From Acetoanaerobium sticklandii (GTDB lineage: Bacteria > Bacillota > Clostridia > Peptostreptococcales > Filifactoraceae), in the NCBI RefSeq assembly GCF_000196455.1, contig NC_014614.1:2030001-2094000 (forward strand): 64,000 nucleotides of DNA, read 5' to 3'. The notes beneath the pieces are model-generated. The model saw only the letters and a program-made list of their open reading frames with translations. It searched no databases and was not told where the DNA came from. Below are positions 47,226-56,435 of the stretch, piece by piece. A program made the position numbers and the translations under genes. Within the stretch, counting starts at the first letter, position 1, and each line of letters begins with the position of its first letter.

Positions 47226-48272
47226 ATGCTATATATATTTTCATCGGATTCACCTTCAATCCAGCTCTCAGAAATGATTAATGCTTTTTGTCATTCTTAT
47301 TCTGACTTTAAATTTGTAACTTTAGATAATCTTCCTTCCCTGAAGCCAAATGACAAAGTCCTATTTGCTTGGGAAGCTGATATCTGTGGTGTTGATACCA
47401 GTATTTTAAAGCTCATTCACAAAGCATATCTAAGCTCACCTAAATTTTTTAGTGGCTGCAAAGGCTCTATCCTATGCTTTAGCAAGACAATTTTTTACAC
47501 AAAATATTTTTCAAGCCATATAGCATTTCTAACAAATAATATGGGTCTAGAATTCATAGGAAAACCAATGGTAGAAGCTGTAGAAAGCTACAACAATTTC
47601 AAAAACAAACAAAGGCTGAACAATATATCTCTAAAACAGCTATGCCTTGAAGAATGCATGAATCTAGGCAAAAGGCTAAAAAATGACAAGCATGAATTAC
47701 AGCAAAATCCTAAAATAACTGCAGTTCATGCTAGTCACATAGACAGGTCAAACACCTATGCTCTTATGAAGCTGATACTAGATAACCTATCTATTGAAAA
47801 AAGCATATTTTCATTAGCTGAGGAAAGAATAATGGACTGCAGAGGCTGTGACTTCGAGCAGTGTATGAATTTTTCTAATCATGGAGTATGCTATTACGAA
47901 GGGGATAAGCTAAAGGATATATTCAAATCTCTTGATTCATCACAAGCTCTGCTTGTTGCCTGTCCAAACTATAACGACTCTATGCCAGCAAACTATTTTG
48001 CCATGATTAACAGAATGACATATATTTATAGGCAAAAGGATTTTTCTGATAAATACCTCTACGCTATTATCGTATCTGCAAACTCAGGTTTCGATATGGT
48101 TGCAGGCCAGATAATATCAGCCTTTTGCTTTAATAAAGGATTTAGGCTAGCTCCTAACTTTGCTCTTATGGAGCAAGCAAATGAACCTCTTTCAATATTA
48201 AACCTTCCTCATATAAACCAAAGTATGAGTAAATATGCTAAAGATTTAGAAAAAAAACTCAAAGAAAATTAA
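47226..48272 (+). CDS. Fe-S flavoprotein-like protein with unusual N-terminal domain
   Basis: Residues 165-345 of this 348-residue protein form a flavodoxin-like NADPH-dependent FMN reductase domain. The flavin phosphate loop is VHASHIDRSNTYALMKL. A cysteine set (C205, C208, C213, C222) matches the compact cluster of iron-sulfur flavoproteins, and ACPNYNDSMPANYFAMINR is the second flavin loop. The first ~160 residues are unlike that family and unrecognised. It is third in the operon, 35 bases after the dehydrogenase-like gene behind AGGGGG, and followed by a terminator. It may supply or take electrons for the dehydrogenase-like partner. Confidence 0.72.
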   Translation: MLYIFSSDSPSIQLSEMINAFCHSYSDFKFVTLDNLPSLKPNDKVLFAWEADICGVDTSILKLIHKAYLSSPKFFSGCKGSILCFSKTIFYTKYFSSHIAFLTNNMGLEFIGKPMVEAVESYNNFKNKQRLNNISLKQLCLEECMNLGKRLKNDKHELQQNPKITAVHASHIDRSNTYALMKLILDNLSIEKSIFSLAEERIMDCRGCDFEQCMNFSNHGVCYYEGDKLKDIFKSLDSSQALLVACPNYNDSMPANYFAMINRMTYIYRQKDFSDKYLYAIIVSANSGFDMVAGQIISAFCFNKGFRLAPNFALMEQANEPLSILNLPHINQSMSKYAKDLEKKLKEN

Positions 48273-48333
48273 TAACCTTTTGTATTAAAGCTAATCATGT
48301 TTTTCAGTAGTCCTGTTATTTTAAGATAAAAAT

Positions 48334-48385
48334 AAGCCTAGATTATCATCATATACAAATCTTAATATGATATATCTAGGCTTTT
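48334..48385 (+). terminator. Terminator of the three-gene fusion operon
   Basis: AAGCCTAGAT pairs with ATCTAGGCTT, extended inside by ATCAT/ATGAT segments, and is followed by TT and an AT-rich tail. Confidence 0.8.
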
Positions 48386-48474
48386 AATTGTAATAAATAT
48401 TTTGTAATCAACAAGATTTATAGAACTCATTTGCAAGCTTTGATTATAGTATTGTGTAGAATTATTACTTTTTT

Positions 48475-48996
48475 TTATTTATTTTTCTTACTTATCAGAA
48501 ATAGTCCTACTACTATAAGAAGCGCACTAAATACCAATTTATCATCGATATTTATAAAGCCAAGAAGCTTCTTGGCAAGATAGCCTCCTCCGATTATTAT
48601 CAGTCCTATGCCTATAACCTTTGCGCTTTTATCGCTTCTATCATTATTATAGTCCCGAGCTTTGGTGTAGTTTGGCTCTGCTTTACTTGAGGCTGTATAT
48701 TCCTCGCTTTGATTGTAATCTATTTCTTCAGCTGGTATTTCTTCACCTTCACTTTGCGGTTCTTTAGGATAACTCGGCGCATGATATGTTTGATTATGAT
48801 AGGTTTCCATTCCATATGGTTTTTGCGGAATAACAATCCATGCTATAATATAGGCTAAAAAACCGAATCCTGAAAAAAATGAAACTGCCCAAATAATTCT
48901 TATGATAGTTGGGTCTATGTCTAGATACTCAGCCAGTCCAGCACATACTCCTCCTAATATTTTGTCTGAATTTGAACGATAAATCCTATTACCCAT
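48475..48996 (-). CDS. PspC-domain membrane protein
   Basis: This 173-residue protein has an N-terminal PspC domain (about residues 2-60): RIYRSNSDKILGGVCAGLAEYLDIDPTIIRIIW followed by a hydrophobic helix ending VIPQKP. A polar, Glu/Tyr-rich linker then leads to a C-terminal pair of helices (IGIGLIIIGGGYL and LVFSALLIVVGLFLI). PspC proteins take part in envelope stress sensing or form a toxin/sigma-regulating pair; here there is no phage-shock operon. The ATG at MGNRIY is chosen because GGGAG lies nine bases upstream. Confidence 0.85.
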   Translation of the reverse strand: MGNRIYRSNSDKILGGVCAGLAEYLDIDPTIIRIIWAVSFFSGFGFLAYIIAWIVIPQKPYGMETYHNQTYHAPSYPKEPQSEGEEIPAEEIDYNQSEEYTASSKAEPNYTKARDYNNDRSDKSAKVIGIGLIIIGGGYLAKKLLGFINIDDKLVFSALLIVVGLFLISKKNK

Positions 48997-49151
48997 ATAA
49001 CTCATCTCCCGTTTTATATACGATTTAGTTTTATATATATTATAACAAAATATAAGTTTATGATTAACAATATTATTACACAAAAAACAAGTGTAAACAA
49101 AAGGCCAAAAATAAGGCATCCTTCATCTACACTTTTTATTGTGAATTCAAC

Positions 49152-49195
49152 AATAACCCCATCAAACATTAGTATAGCTTTTTTGTGGGGTTATT
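49152..49195 (-). terminator. Hairpin after sodA
   Basis: AATAACCCCA pairs with TGGGGTTATT around a 24-base loop. It lies 40 bases past the superoxide dismutase stop. The T run is better on the plus strand, so the direction is uncertain. Confidence 0.55.
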
Positions 49196-49237
49196 TTTGA
49201 TATTACACTCTGATTTTTTAATCAAATTTATTCAATT

Positions 49238-49849
49238 TTACTTTAAAGACTGGTATCTCTTTTCGATTATGCTCCAGTTTACAACATTCCACCAAGCATC
49301 AATATAATCTGGTCTTTTGTTCATATATTTAAGATAATATGCATGCTCCCAAACATCCAATCCAAAAATAACTTTCTTGCCTTCTGATATAGGATTATCT
49401 TGATTAGGAGTAGATACTATATCTATGCTGTTATCAGAATTTAGAACTAGCCAGCCCCAGCCACTACCAAATCTACCTACTGAAGCATCTTTAAACTTTG
49501 CTTTAAAGCTTTCAAAATCTCCAAATTTTTCATCTATCTTCTTAGCAAGCTCTCCTACAGGCTTTCTCTCTCCCTCTGGTGACATAATCTTCCAAAATAA
49601 ATCATGATTATAGTGCCCTCCACCATTATTTCTAACAGCTGCTTTTATATCCTCTGGAAGCTTATCTAAAGATTTTAATATCTCTTCTATATCCATATTT
49701 TGAAATTCTGGATACTTTTCCAAAGCTTGATTTAGTTTATCTACATAAGCTTGATGATGTTTAGTATGGTGAATTTCCATAGTTTGTTTATCGATATGTG
49801 GCTCAAGTGCATCATAAGAATAGTTTAGTTCAGGTAATTTAAAAATCAT
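49238..49849 (-). CDS. sodA: Superoxide dismutase, Fe/Mn type
   Basis: This 203-residue enzyme converts superoxide to peroxide and oxygen. The four metal ligands fall in HIDKQTMEIHHTKHHQAYV (H near 28), NNGGGHYNHDLFW (H near 81) and GLDVWEHAYYLKYMNKRPDYI (D and H). Choosing Fe or Mn from sequence is not safe. It is unusual but not rare in an anaerobe and indicates oxygen exposure. AGGAGAG precedes the ATG, and a Fur-like box lies ~84 bases upstream. Confidence 0.95.
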   Translation of the reverse strand: MIFKLPELNYSYDALEPHIDKQTMEIHHTKHHQAYVDKLNQALEKYPEFQNMDIEEILKSLDKLPEDIKAAVRNNGGGHYNHDLFWKIMSPEGERKPVGELAKKIDEKFGDFESFKAKFKDASVGRFGSGWGWLVLNSDNSIDIVSTPNQDNPISEGKKVIFGLDVWEHAYYLKYMNKRPDYIDAWWNVVNWSIIEKRYQSLK

Positions 49850-49932
49850 AATTCATCTCTCCTCAAAATATCTAATATTTTATATATAAAGTTTTTTTGT
49901 TATCTGTTAATATAGATATCCATTTAGAGAAA

Positions 49933-49947
49933 TGATAATCATTTTCT
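49933..49947. promoter_or_regulatory. Fur-like box upstream of sodA
   Basis: TGATAATCATTTTCT matches 12 of 14 defined positions of the 7-1-7 Fur consensus. A candidate minus-strand promoter (TTAACA at 49910-49905 with TATATA 18 bases on) lies just downstream. Iron control of sod genes is common in bacteria. Confidence 0.55.
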
Positions 49948-50067
49948 TTTGATATTTTTTATCTTTTATTTTGTATCTTTATCTTTTTTATTTTTAAATT
50001 ATCCTTAATCAATTCAAATTCCATACTAAATTTTATGGTTTTGAACTATACTATCTCTTTTTTTTAC

Positions 50068-50430
50068 TTAGATGCTCTTGGGCATATCTCTAGTTGCAAC
50101 TATATCTATCCCTGTCCCAGCTACATCCTTAACTATAACATCGCCTAAAAGTACTGGAGCTTCTACTACTACAGAATTGATTTGAGTCATAACATCAAAT
50201 ATCAAGTTTTTAGGAATTGGCTCTGCTGTCTTTACAGGAACTAAAGCCAAAAATCCGTTTTCTACTCTTACAGTAGATGTAACCATTCTTCTTGGATCCT
50301 CTAATTCTTGAAGTGCATATTTTTTGCCTTTTGGGCAAGTATGTCCTTCAATGATATAACCATTTTCTGTTTCCTCTATCTGAAGCCTGCACCCCATAGG
50401 ACAGGCTATACAAGTCAATTCACTATGCAT
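50068..50430 (-). CDS. DUF1667 protein of the glycerol-3-phosphate dehydrogenase complex
   Basis: This 120-residue protein opens with CIACPMGCRLQIEE and a third and fourth cysteine position in GHTCPKGKKYA, a likely Fe-S or zinc site, followed by a beta-rich domain. DUF1667 genes regularly follow the FAD-dependent glycerol-3-phosphate dehydrogenase and its NAD(P)/FAD partner in Clostridia, which suggests a third subunit or electron mediator. It overlaps the preceding gene by eight bases, so the genes are translationally coupled. Confidence 0.85.
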   Translation of the reverse strand: MHSELTCIACPMGCRLQIEETENGYIIEGHTCPKGKKYALQELEDPRRMVTSTVRVENGFLALVPVKTAEPIPKNLIFDVMTQINSVVVEAPVLLGDVIVKDVAGTGIDIVATRDMPKSI

Positions 50431-51676
50431 GTTTTTCGCCCTCCACTTCCACAGTTATTTCTCCAGACAAATCTTTTATAAGCTCATTTTTAAGTACTAT
50501 ATTAATCATCTCTGAAGGTATCATATGCCTCATTTTCTTAGAAAGTATCTCTTTATTATCGCATTTTACTATAACTTTTGAATCTTTATATATTCCATCT
50601 ACACGCATATAAAGATTTACATCCTCTTCGCTGTTTAATAGTATTTTGTGAGGCATAATATATCTTATTCCTTTATCGCTTTTTGTAGATACATAGCTGT
50701 CCTTATTTAGGCTCTGTCTTACATAATAGGCTGCATTTTTACCAGCTATTCGGCTTTCTTTTGTTACAAAATCTACTATATCGTGCACATGAAGAACATT
50801 ACCACAAGCAAAAATTCCATCCACTTGAGTGTGCATTTTACTATCAACTATTGGACCATTAGTAATTTTATCAATTGCTATCCCTGCTTTTTGAGATAGC
50901 TCATTTTCTGGTATTAAGCCAACAGAAAGCAGTAAGGTGTCACATGAAATAAATTCCTCAGTGCCTTTTATAGGTCTTCTATTTTCATCAACCTTTGAAA
51001 TTGTTACTCCATTTATTCTATCCTTTCCATGAATCTCGTGGATATTGTGAGATAGCATCAAAGGGATATCATAATCCTCAAGACATTGTGCTATGTTTCT
51101 ATAAAGTCCACTAGAATATGGCATAATCTCAACAACAGCCTTTACCTTAGCTCCTTCGAGAGTCATTCTTCTCGCCATAATTAAACCTATATCTCCAGAG
51201 CCATATATAACTACTTCCTTGCCTACCATATAGCCTTCCATGTTTATAATTCTCTGAGCCATTCCTGCTGTATATACTCCAGCTGGTCTGTATCCATTAA
51301 TTGCAATAGCTCCAGCAGTTCTTTCTCTGCACCCCATAGCAAGCACAACAGCACCTGCCCGTATTTCCATAATTCCTTGCTCTCCAAGTGCTATTATTTT
51401 TTTCTCATCATCTATATTCAAAACCATGGTGTTTAGCATTATTTCTATATCCGATTTTTTAGCCTGCTCTATAAATCTCTGTGCATATTCTGGTCCTGTT
51501 AATTCTTCTTTGAACTCATGAAGTCCAAATCCATTATGAATACACTGATTCAAGATGCCACCAAGTTCTCTGTCTCTTTCTATTATAAGGACTGAGTTTG
51601 CCCCGCATTTTTTTGCTTCTACAGCCGCTCCTAGTCCAGCTGGTCCTCCTCCTATTACGACTACTTCATACTTCAT
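50423..51676 (-). CDS. NAD(P)/FAD-dependent oxidoreductase, partner of the glycerol-3-phosphate dehydrogenase
   Basis: This 417-residue pyridine-nucleotide-disulfide-like oxidoreductase has an N-terminal FAD-binding VVIGGGPAGLGAAVEAKKCG, a second dinucleotide fold (VVIYGSGDIGLIMARRM near residue 155) and a C-terminal FAD contact (GIFACGNVLHVHD). A central Cys pair as in thioredoxin reductases is absent. Neighbouring genes imply it passes electrons between the GlpA-like flavoprotein and NAD(P). Its ATG overlaps the upstream stop by one base (TAATG). Confidence 0.88.
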   Translation of the reverse strand: MKYEVVVIGGGPAGLGAAVEAKKCGANSVLIIERDRELGGILNQCIHNGFGLHEFKEELTGPEYAQRFIEQAKKSDIEIMLNTMVLNIDDEKKIIALGEQGIMEIRAGAVVLAMGCRERTAGAIAINGYRPAGVYTAGMAQRIINMEGYMVGKEVVIYGSGDIGLIMARRMTLEGAKVKAVVEIMPYSSGLYRNIAQCLEDYDIPLMLSHNIHEIHGKDRINGVTISKVDENRRPIKGTEEFISCDTLLLSVGLIPENELSQKAGIAIDKITNGPIVDSKMHTQVDGIFACGNVLHVHDIVDFVTKESRIAGKNAAYYVRQSLNKDSYVSTKSDKGIRYIMPHKILLNSEEDVNLYMRVDGIYKDSKVIVKCDNKEILSKKMRHMIPSEMINIVLKNELIKDLSGEITVEVEGEKHA

Positions 51677-53118
51677 TACTTGTCACCGCCTTTAATCTTT
51701 GAGTCTACAAGGGCTGAACCGTGATTTTCCTTAACTAGCTCTTCTATAGGTATGTTTAGCTCTCTAGATAGAATCTCCATAACCCTAGGTGCACAAAATC
51801 CTCCCTGGCATCTTCCAGAGCCTGGTCTTACTCTTCGTTTTACTCCATCAAGAGTTCTAGCTCCTGCTGGTCTTTTTATAGCCTCAATTATTTCTCCTTC
51901 TGTTATACTCTCGCATCTACAGATTATCTTGGAGTATTTAGGATTTTGCTTTAGGATTTCCTTCTTTTCTTCAAGACTCATATGCTCAAATCCTAAAATA
52001 GCCTTTCTCTTAGGATTAAATGATGGATTCTCTTCTAATTCAAGTCCTTGCTCATTAAGTAGCTTCGCTACATACTTTGCAATAGCAGGTGAAGATGCTA
52101 ACCCTGGCGAATCTATTCCTCCAACATTTATAAATCCCTTGGCATTTTTCGAAGGATAAATCACAAAATCTTTTTTATTACTAGATGCTCTCACTCCTGC
52201 GAAAACTCTTATGCTTTGATTTAGAGGAAGATTCGGTATTGATTTTCTTGATAGCTCATCAACTTTCTCAATTCCTGAGCTTGAAGTTGTCGTATCTTCA
52301 ACACTATCAACATTATCTGCTGTTGGCCCTACTATTACATTTCCATGTACAGTCGGCGCCACTAATATCCCTTTGCCTACCTTAGTAGGTGCCTGAAATA
52401 TAACCTTTGTAACATTATCTCCTGCATTTCTATCTAAAATTCTATATTCTCCTTTTCTAGGAAGAATTTCGAATTCATTGTCTCCTATAAGATTAGCAAT
52501 TTTATCTGAATATAGACCTGCGGCATTTACTATGTATTTTGTTTTATATTCTGATTTTGATGTTGTTATTTTAAATCCTTCATCTAGTTTCTCTATAGAC
52601 TCAACCATCTCACTTGTTTTTAGCTCTACATTATTTTCTATAGCATTTTCAATCAAAGCAAAGGTCATATTAAAAGGACATACTATTCCAGCACTACTAC
52701 AATAAAGTGCTCCTATAACTTCTTTTGATAAATTCGGTTCAAGCTCTCTAGCTCTATCTCCATCTACTAGTTCCAAGCCTTCTACTTGGTTGTTTAGCCC
52801 TCTTTTGTATAAAACCTCAAGTTCCTTCATTTCTTCTTCATTAAATGCAACAACTAGCGAGCCTATTCTATCAAAAGAAACCTCTAGCTCTTCTGTAAGC
52901 TGAGAGTAAAGCTTGTTTCCCCATACATTTAGCTTAGCCTTTAAGCTGCCCTCATATGCATCATAGCCTCCGTGAACTATGGCACTATTTGCCTTGGTCG
53001 TCCCCTGACAAACCTCTATGTTTTTTTCTAAAACTAGAGTTTTAAGCTTATATCTAGATAGCTCTCTAGCAATGCTAGCTCCTACTACCCCTGCTCCTAT
53101 TATTGTAACATCATACAT
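51676..53118 (-). CDS. glpA: FAD-dependent glycerol-3-phosphate dehydrogenase, GlpA-like with BFD-like [2Fe-2S] domain
   Basis: This 480-residue flavoprotein oxidises glycerol-3-phosphate to dihydroxyacetone phosphate. It has the FAD loop TIIGAGVVGASIARELSRY, a DAO-type domain to about residue 370 and a C-terminal BFD-like module. That module carries a CRCESITEGE...GRCQGGFCAP cysteine cluster, as in GlpA of anaerobic bacteria. The ATG seven bases after AGGAGG is chosen over a longer frame. A hairpin with a U tract sits between glpK and this gene, so expression is probably controlled by GlpP antitermination. The symbol follows function by analogy. Confidence 0.85.
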   Translation of the reverse strand: MYDVTIIGAGVVGASIARELSRYKLKTLVLEKNIEVCQGTTKANSAIVHGGYDAYEGSLKAKLNVWGNKLYSQLTEELEVSFDRIGSLVVAFNEEEMKELEVLYKRGLNNQVEGLELVDGDRARELEPNLSKEVIGALYCSSAGIVCPFNMTFALIENAIENNVELKTSEMVESIEKLDEGFKITTSKSEYKTKYIVNAAGLYSDKIANLIGDNEFEILPRKGEYRILDRNAGDNVTKVIFQAPTKVGKGILVAPTVHGNVIVGPTADNVDSVEDTTTSSSGIEKVDELSRKSIPNLPLNQSIRVFAGVRASSNKKDFVIYPSKNAKGFINVGGIDSPGLASSPAIAKYVAKLLNEQGLELEENPSFNPKRKAILGFEHMSLEEKKEILKQNPKYSKIICRCESITEGEIIEAIKRPAGARTLDGVKRRVRPGSGRCQGGFCAPRVMEILSRELNIPIEELVKENHGSALVDSKIKGGDK

Positions 53119-53151
53119 CGTTACGCCTCCTAAACTATGTCCAAAATTCAA

Positions 53152-53186
53152 AAAATGGAGAAAAAGCCTAAGCTTTTCTCCATTTT
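53152..53186 (-). terminator. Hairpin in the glpK-glpA spacer, probable GlpP attenuator
   Basis: On the minus strand AAAATGGAGAAAA pairs with TTTTCTCCATTTT around a short loop, followed by TTTT. It is immediately upstream of the dehydrogenase gene. The GGAGA...TCTCC core is shared with the hairpin before glpF, which suggests a common antiterminator target. GlpP acts this way at glpD in Bacillus. Confidence 0.7.
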
Positions 53187-53210
53187 CTAATAAGCTTTTG
53201 TTAATATATT

Positions 53211-54710
53211 TTATTCTTCAGTTTCCCAGTCCATAGCTCTCTTAACAGCTTTTTTCCAGCCATTGTACTTCTTGTTTCTTAAATCTTCTTCCATGCTAAT
53301 TTCAAATTCTCTATCCACAGCCCATTTATCTTTAATCTCATCTTGGTCTTTCCAGAATCCTACTGCAAGGCCAGCAAGATATGCTGCTCCAAGAGCAGTA
53401 GTTTCAAGAACTTGAGGTCTTCTAACTGGTACGTTTAAGATATCAGATTGGAAGCTCATAAGGAAATTATTAGCAGCAGCGCCACCATCTACCTTCAATG
53501 CTTTAAGAGTTATTCCAGAATCCTCTTGCATTGCTTCTAAAACATCTTTTGTTTGATAAGCTATAGACTCTAGAGTTGCTCTTACGATATGCTCTCTCTT
53601 TGAACCTCTTGTAAGTCCAAGTATTGCTCCTCTTGCATACATATCCCAGTACGGTGCTCCGAGTCCTGTAAACGCAGGAACTACATAAACTCCATTTGTA
53701 TCTTCAACTAAATTTGCATAATACTCTGATTGAGCTGAATCATATACTAGCTTTAGTTCATCTCTAAGCCATTGAATAGATGCTCCAGCGATAAATATAC
53801 TTCCCTCAAGAGCGTACTCAACTTTATCTCCTATTCCCCAAGCTATAGTTGTAAGCAAGCCGTTCTTAGATTCAATTGGCTTTTCACCTGTATTCATAAG
53901 CATAAAGCATCCTGTTCCATATGTGTTCTTTGCCATTCCTGGTTCAAAACACGCCTGTCCAAATAATGCCGCTTGCTGGTCTCCAGCATCTCCTGCTATA
54001 GGAATTTCTGCTCCACCAAAAGTTTGTGGGTCAGTATGTCCATATACACAGCTAGAAGGTTTTACTTCAGGAAGCATTGATTTAGGAATCCCTAATTCAC
54101 TTAAAATTTCATCATCCCACTTTAATTCTTTGATATTATATAACAAGGTTCTAGAAGCATTAGAATAATCAGTTACGTGAACCTTTCCTCTTGTAAGATT
54201 CCAAATTAGCCAAGTGTCTATATTTCCAAATAGAAGTTCTCCATTTTCAGCTTTTTCTCTGGCTCCTTCTACATTGTCAAGTATCCACTTAACCTTTGTT
54301 CCTGAGAAGTATGCATCCACAACAAGACCCGTCTTTTCTTTAATTGAAGCTTCTAAGCCTTTTGCTTTTAGTTCATCACATATAGCAGCAGTTCTTCTAC
54401 ATTGCCATACGATAGCGTTATATATAGGCTTTCCTGTATTCTTATCCCAAACTACTGTAGTCTCTCTTTGGTTTGTTATTCCTATAGCTGCTACCTCTTC
54501 TGGTCTAACTCCTGTTTTTTCAAGAACCTCTCTAGCTACACCACTTTGAGTTCCCCATATTTCCATGGCATCGTGCTCTACCCATCCAGCCTTTGGATAA
54601 ATCTGAGTAAACTCCTTTTGAGATGTTCCGACTATCATACCGTCTTTATCAAATACTATTGCTCTAGAGCTAGTTGTACCTTGATCTAATGCAAGTATGT
54701 AATTTTTCAT
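53211..54710 (-). CDS. glpK: Glycerol kinase
   Basis: This 499-residue FGGY-family kinase phosphorylates glycerol to glycerol-3-phosphate. LALDQGTTSSRAIVF near the N-terminus binds ATP phosphate, GWVEHDAMEIW and GITNQRETTVVWD bind glycerol, and GNIDTWLIWNL and GDQQAALFGQACFEPGMAKNTYGTGCF complete the family pattern. The ATG twelve bases after AGGAGG is preferred to an upstream in-frame start. It follows glpF by 66 bases and is likely in the same transcript. Confidence 0.97.
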   Translation of the reverse strand: MKNYILALDQGTTSSRAIVFDKDGMIVGTSQKEFTQIYPKAGWVEHDAMEIWGTQSGVAREVLEKTGVRPEEVAAIGITNQRETTVVWDKNTGKPIYNAIVWQCRRTAAICDELKAKGLEASIKEKTGLVVDAYFSGTKVKWILDNVEGAREKAENGELLFGNIDTWLIWNLTRGKVHVTDYSNASRTLLYNIKELKWDDEILSELGIPKSMLPEVKPSSCVYGHTDPQTFGGAEIPIAGDAGDQQAALFGQACFEPGMAKNTYGTGCFMLMNTGEKPIESKNGLLTTIAWGIGDKVEYALEGSIFIAGASIQWLRDELKLVYDSAQSEYYANLVEDTNGVYVVPAFTGLGAPYWDMYARGAILGLTRGSKREHIVRATLESIAYQTKDVLEAMQEDSGITLKALKVDGGAAANNFLMSFQSDILNVPVRRPQVLETTALGAAYLAGLAVGFWKDQDEIKDKWAVDREFEISMEEDLRNKKYNGWKKAVKRAMDWETEE

Positions 54711-54776
54711 AAATATCCTCCTAATTATTCTCTTATTTTGATATATATTCAAAAATCATAAACCTAATCGCATTTA

Positions 54777-55484
54777 TTAAAATATCATAGCAAAAGTCAA
54801 AGCTCCTAGTACTCCACCAATTATCGGTCCTACAACTGGCACCCAAGCATATCCCCAGTCACTATCACCCTTTCCAGCTATTGGAAGTATCGCATGTGCT
54901 ATTCTTGGTCCCAAATCTCTTGCTGGATTAATAGCATAACCTGTTGGTCCTCCAAATGAAAGCCCCAGTCCCAATATCAAAAGTCCAATTATAAAAGGAT
55001 TCATACCATCAGCTATATTGTTTGTTCCAATAAACAGTATTGCAAAAACTAATATAAAAGTTCCTATTGCTTCTGTCAAAAGGTTTGCAGGAAGATTTCT
55101 AATAGCTGGTCCTGTTGAAAACACTGCTAGCTTTGCTCCCTTATCTTCTGTTTTCTCCCAGTGAGGATAATAAGCTGCCCATACTATAGTCGATCCTAAA
55201 AATGCTCCTATAAACTGTGCCAAAATATAAGATGGAACGCTCGCCCAAGGGAACTCTCCTATAGTAGCCAATGCTATGGTTACTGCTGGATTAAGATGAG
55301 CACCACTTATATTTCCTGATGCATAAATTCCAAGCATTACGCCTATACCCCAGGCCCAAGTAATAACTATCCAGCCTGCATTTTCGGCTTTTGAATCCTT
55401 AAGTACACATCCTGCAACTACTCCACTACCAAAAAGTAAAATACATGCTGTTCCAATTACTTCTGCTAAAAACGGTGAAATCAT
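54777..55484 (-). CDS. glpF: Glycerol uptake facilitator
   Basis: This 235-residue six-helix aquaglyceroporin has both NPA motifs (HLNPAVTIA and YAINPARDLGPR). The D after the second NPA box (NPARD) marks a glycerol-conducting rather than a water-only channel. It lets glycerol diffuse into the cell to be trapped by glpK. A near-consensus promoter and a leader terminator lie upstream, so it is the first structural gene of the GlpP-controlled operon. AAAGGGGG precedes the ATG. Confidence 0.97.
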   Translation of the reverse strand: MISPFLAEVIGTACILLFGSGVVAGCVLKDSKAENAGWIVITWAWGIGVMLGIYASGNISGAHLNPAVTIALATIGEFPWASVPSYILAQFIGAFLGSTIVWAAYYPHWEKTEDKGAKLAVFSTGPAIRNLPANLLTEAIGTFILVFAILFIGTNNIADGMNPFIIGLLILGLGLSFGGPTGYAINPARDLGPRIAHAILPIAGKGDSDWGYAWVPVVGPIIGGVLGALTFAMIF

Positions 55485-55533
55485 AGTAAAACCCCCTTTA
55501 AATTGTTAGTCCTATTTTCAAAAAACAAAAAAA

Positions 55534-55561
55534 GGAGAATCGTGAAATTTCACGACTCTCC
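55534..55561 (-). terminator. Leader terminator/antiterminator of glpF
   Basis: A 14-bp stem with one G-U pair (GGAGAGTCGTGAAA and its partner) is followed by seven T on the minus strand, 40-75 bases after the predicted transcript start. It is a transcription attenuator expected to be read through when GlpP binds glycerol-3-phosphate. Confidence 0.75.
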
Positions 55562-55607
55562 CATCTCCTGTCATTGAAAATAAATTTTATATGGACTTGT
55601 TGTAATT

Positions 55608-55636
55608 ATATTATCCTAGGTTTTAAATTTTGTCAA
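55608..55636 (-). promoter_or_regulatory. Sigma-A promoter of the glpFK operon
   Basis: Perfect TTGACA, 17 bases, then TAATAT on the minus strand. Transcription would start about 115 bases before glpF, leaving room for the attenuator. Confidence 0.8.
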
Positions 55637-55735
55637 ACGTTTTCCTAAATTTTTTTAATTATTTTAAATATTCTAAATATTAATCTAGACAAAAGATATT
55701 GATATCAATAACCTATAGATTTCACTTTCTTTACT

Positions 55736-56314
55736 CTATATATCCCATAGAGATTCTTTGCTCGTAGATACAGCTATTCCTCCACTTTTTAATACATCCA
55801 TAATATCTTCTTTTGATTCAATAAGTCCTCCTGCTATTATTGGAATTTCAGGTATTTCTGACTTAATCCTTTTAATAACTCTAGGAATTATTCCAGGCAT
55901 AATCTCTACTGCGTCAGGACGAATTTTTTTTATCTGCTGGATATTGGTTTCTATAGAAAGTGAATCTAATACAAATAATCTTTGTATTACCCTTACATCC
56001 GATTCCATAGCTTTTTTTATCATGCTTGATTTTGTCGTTATTATTCCACATTCATTTTTATATTGGGAAACTAAATAATCTATAACTATAGGATTTGATG
56101 CAAATCCTGTTATCATGTCTACATGGATAAATGGAATTTTATCGTGTTTTTTCAAAGTTTCAATTATATTTCTTATTCCTAAAATATCCGCATTTAAAAT
56201 AAATACTATTTTATTATCTGTTTCTATTACCTTCCTCAATCCTTGCTCGTTTTTTATAGCAGGTATTACAGGAGTATTTTCCAAAATATTTGTCAGCTGT
56301 CTCTTACTTACCAT
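55736..56314 (-). CDS. glpP: Glycerol-3-phosphate responsive antiterminator
   Basis: This 192-residue GlpP is a TIM-barrel-like RNA-binding regulator that stabilises glp mRNA leaders when glycerol-3-phosphate is bound. Diagnostic segments are PVIPAIKNEQGLRKV, FVHVDMITGFASNP, GIITTKSSMIKKA and a phosphate-site-like PIIAGGLIESKEDI near the end. The ATG twelve bases after GGAGGGG is preferred. It lies upstream of glpF with its own promoter candidate and ends ~100 bases before the glpF promoter. Confidence 0.93.
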   Translation of the reverse strand: MVSKRQLTNILENTPVIPAIKNEQGLRKVIETDNKIVFILNADILGIRNIIETLKKHDKIPFIHVDMITGFASNPIVIDYLVSQYKNECGIITTKSSMIKKAMESDVRVIQRLFVLDSLSIETNIQQIKKIRPDAVEIMPGIIPRVIKRIKSEIPEIPIIAGGLIESKEDIMDVLKSGGIAVSTSKESLWDI

Positions 56315-56337
56315 AATTTCCCCTCCAATCATCCGCG

Positions 56338-56343
56338 ATTATA
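56338..56343 (-). promoter_or_regulatory. -10 box upstream of glpP
   Basis: A perfect TATAAT with an upstream TG (TGTTATAAT, extended -10 type) lies about 25 bases before the glpP start. The -35 region (TTTCAG) is weak. Confidence 0.45.
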
Positions 56344-56435
56344 ACATAAATGTTTATTCCTGAAAAGCTATTTTAATTTTCTAAAAATTGTATTTCATTT
56401 ATTATTTTTGGGTATAATAGCCTCAGGGGTGGATT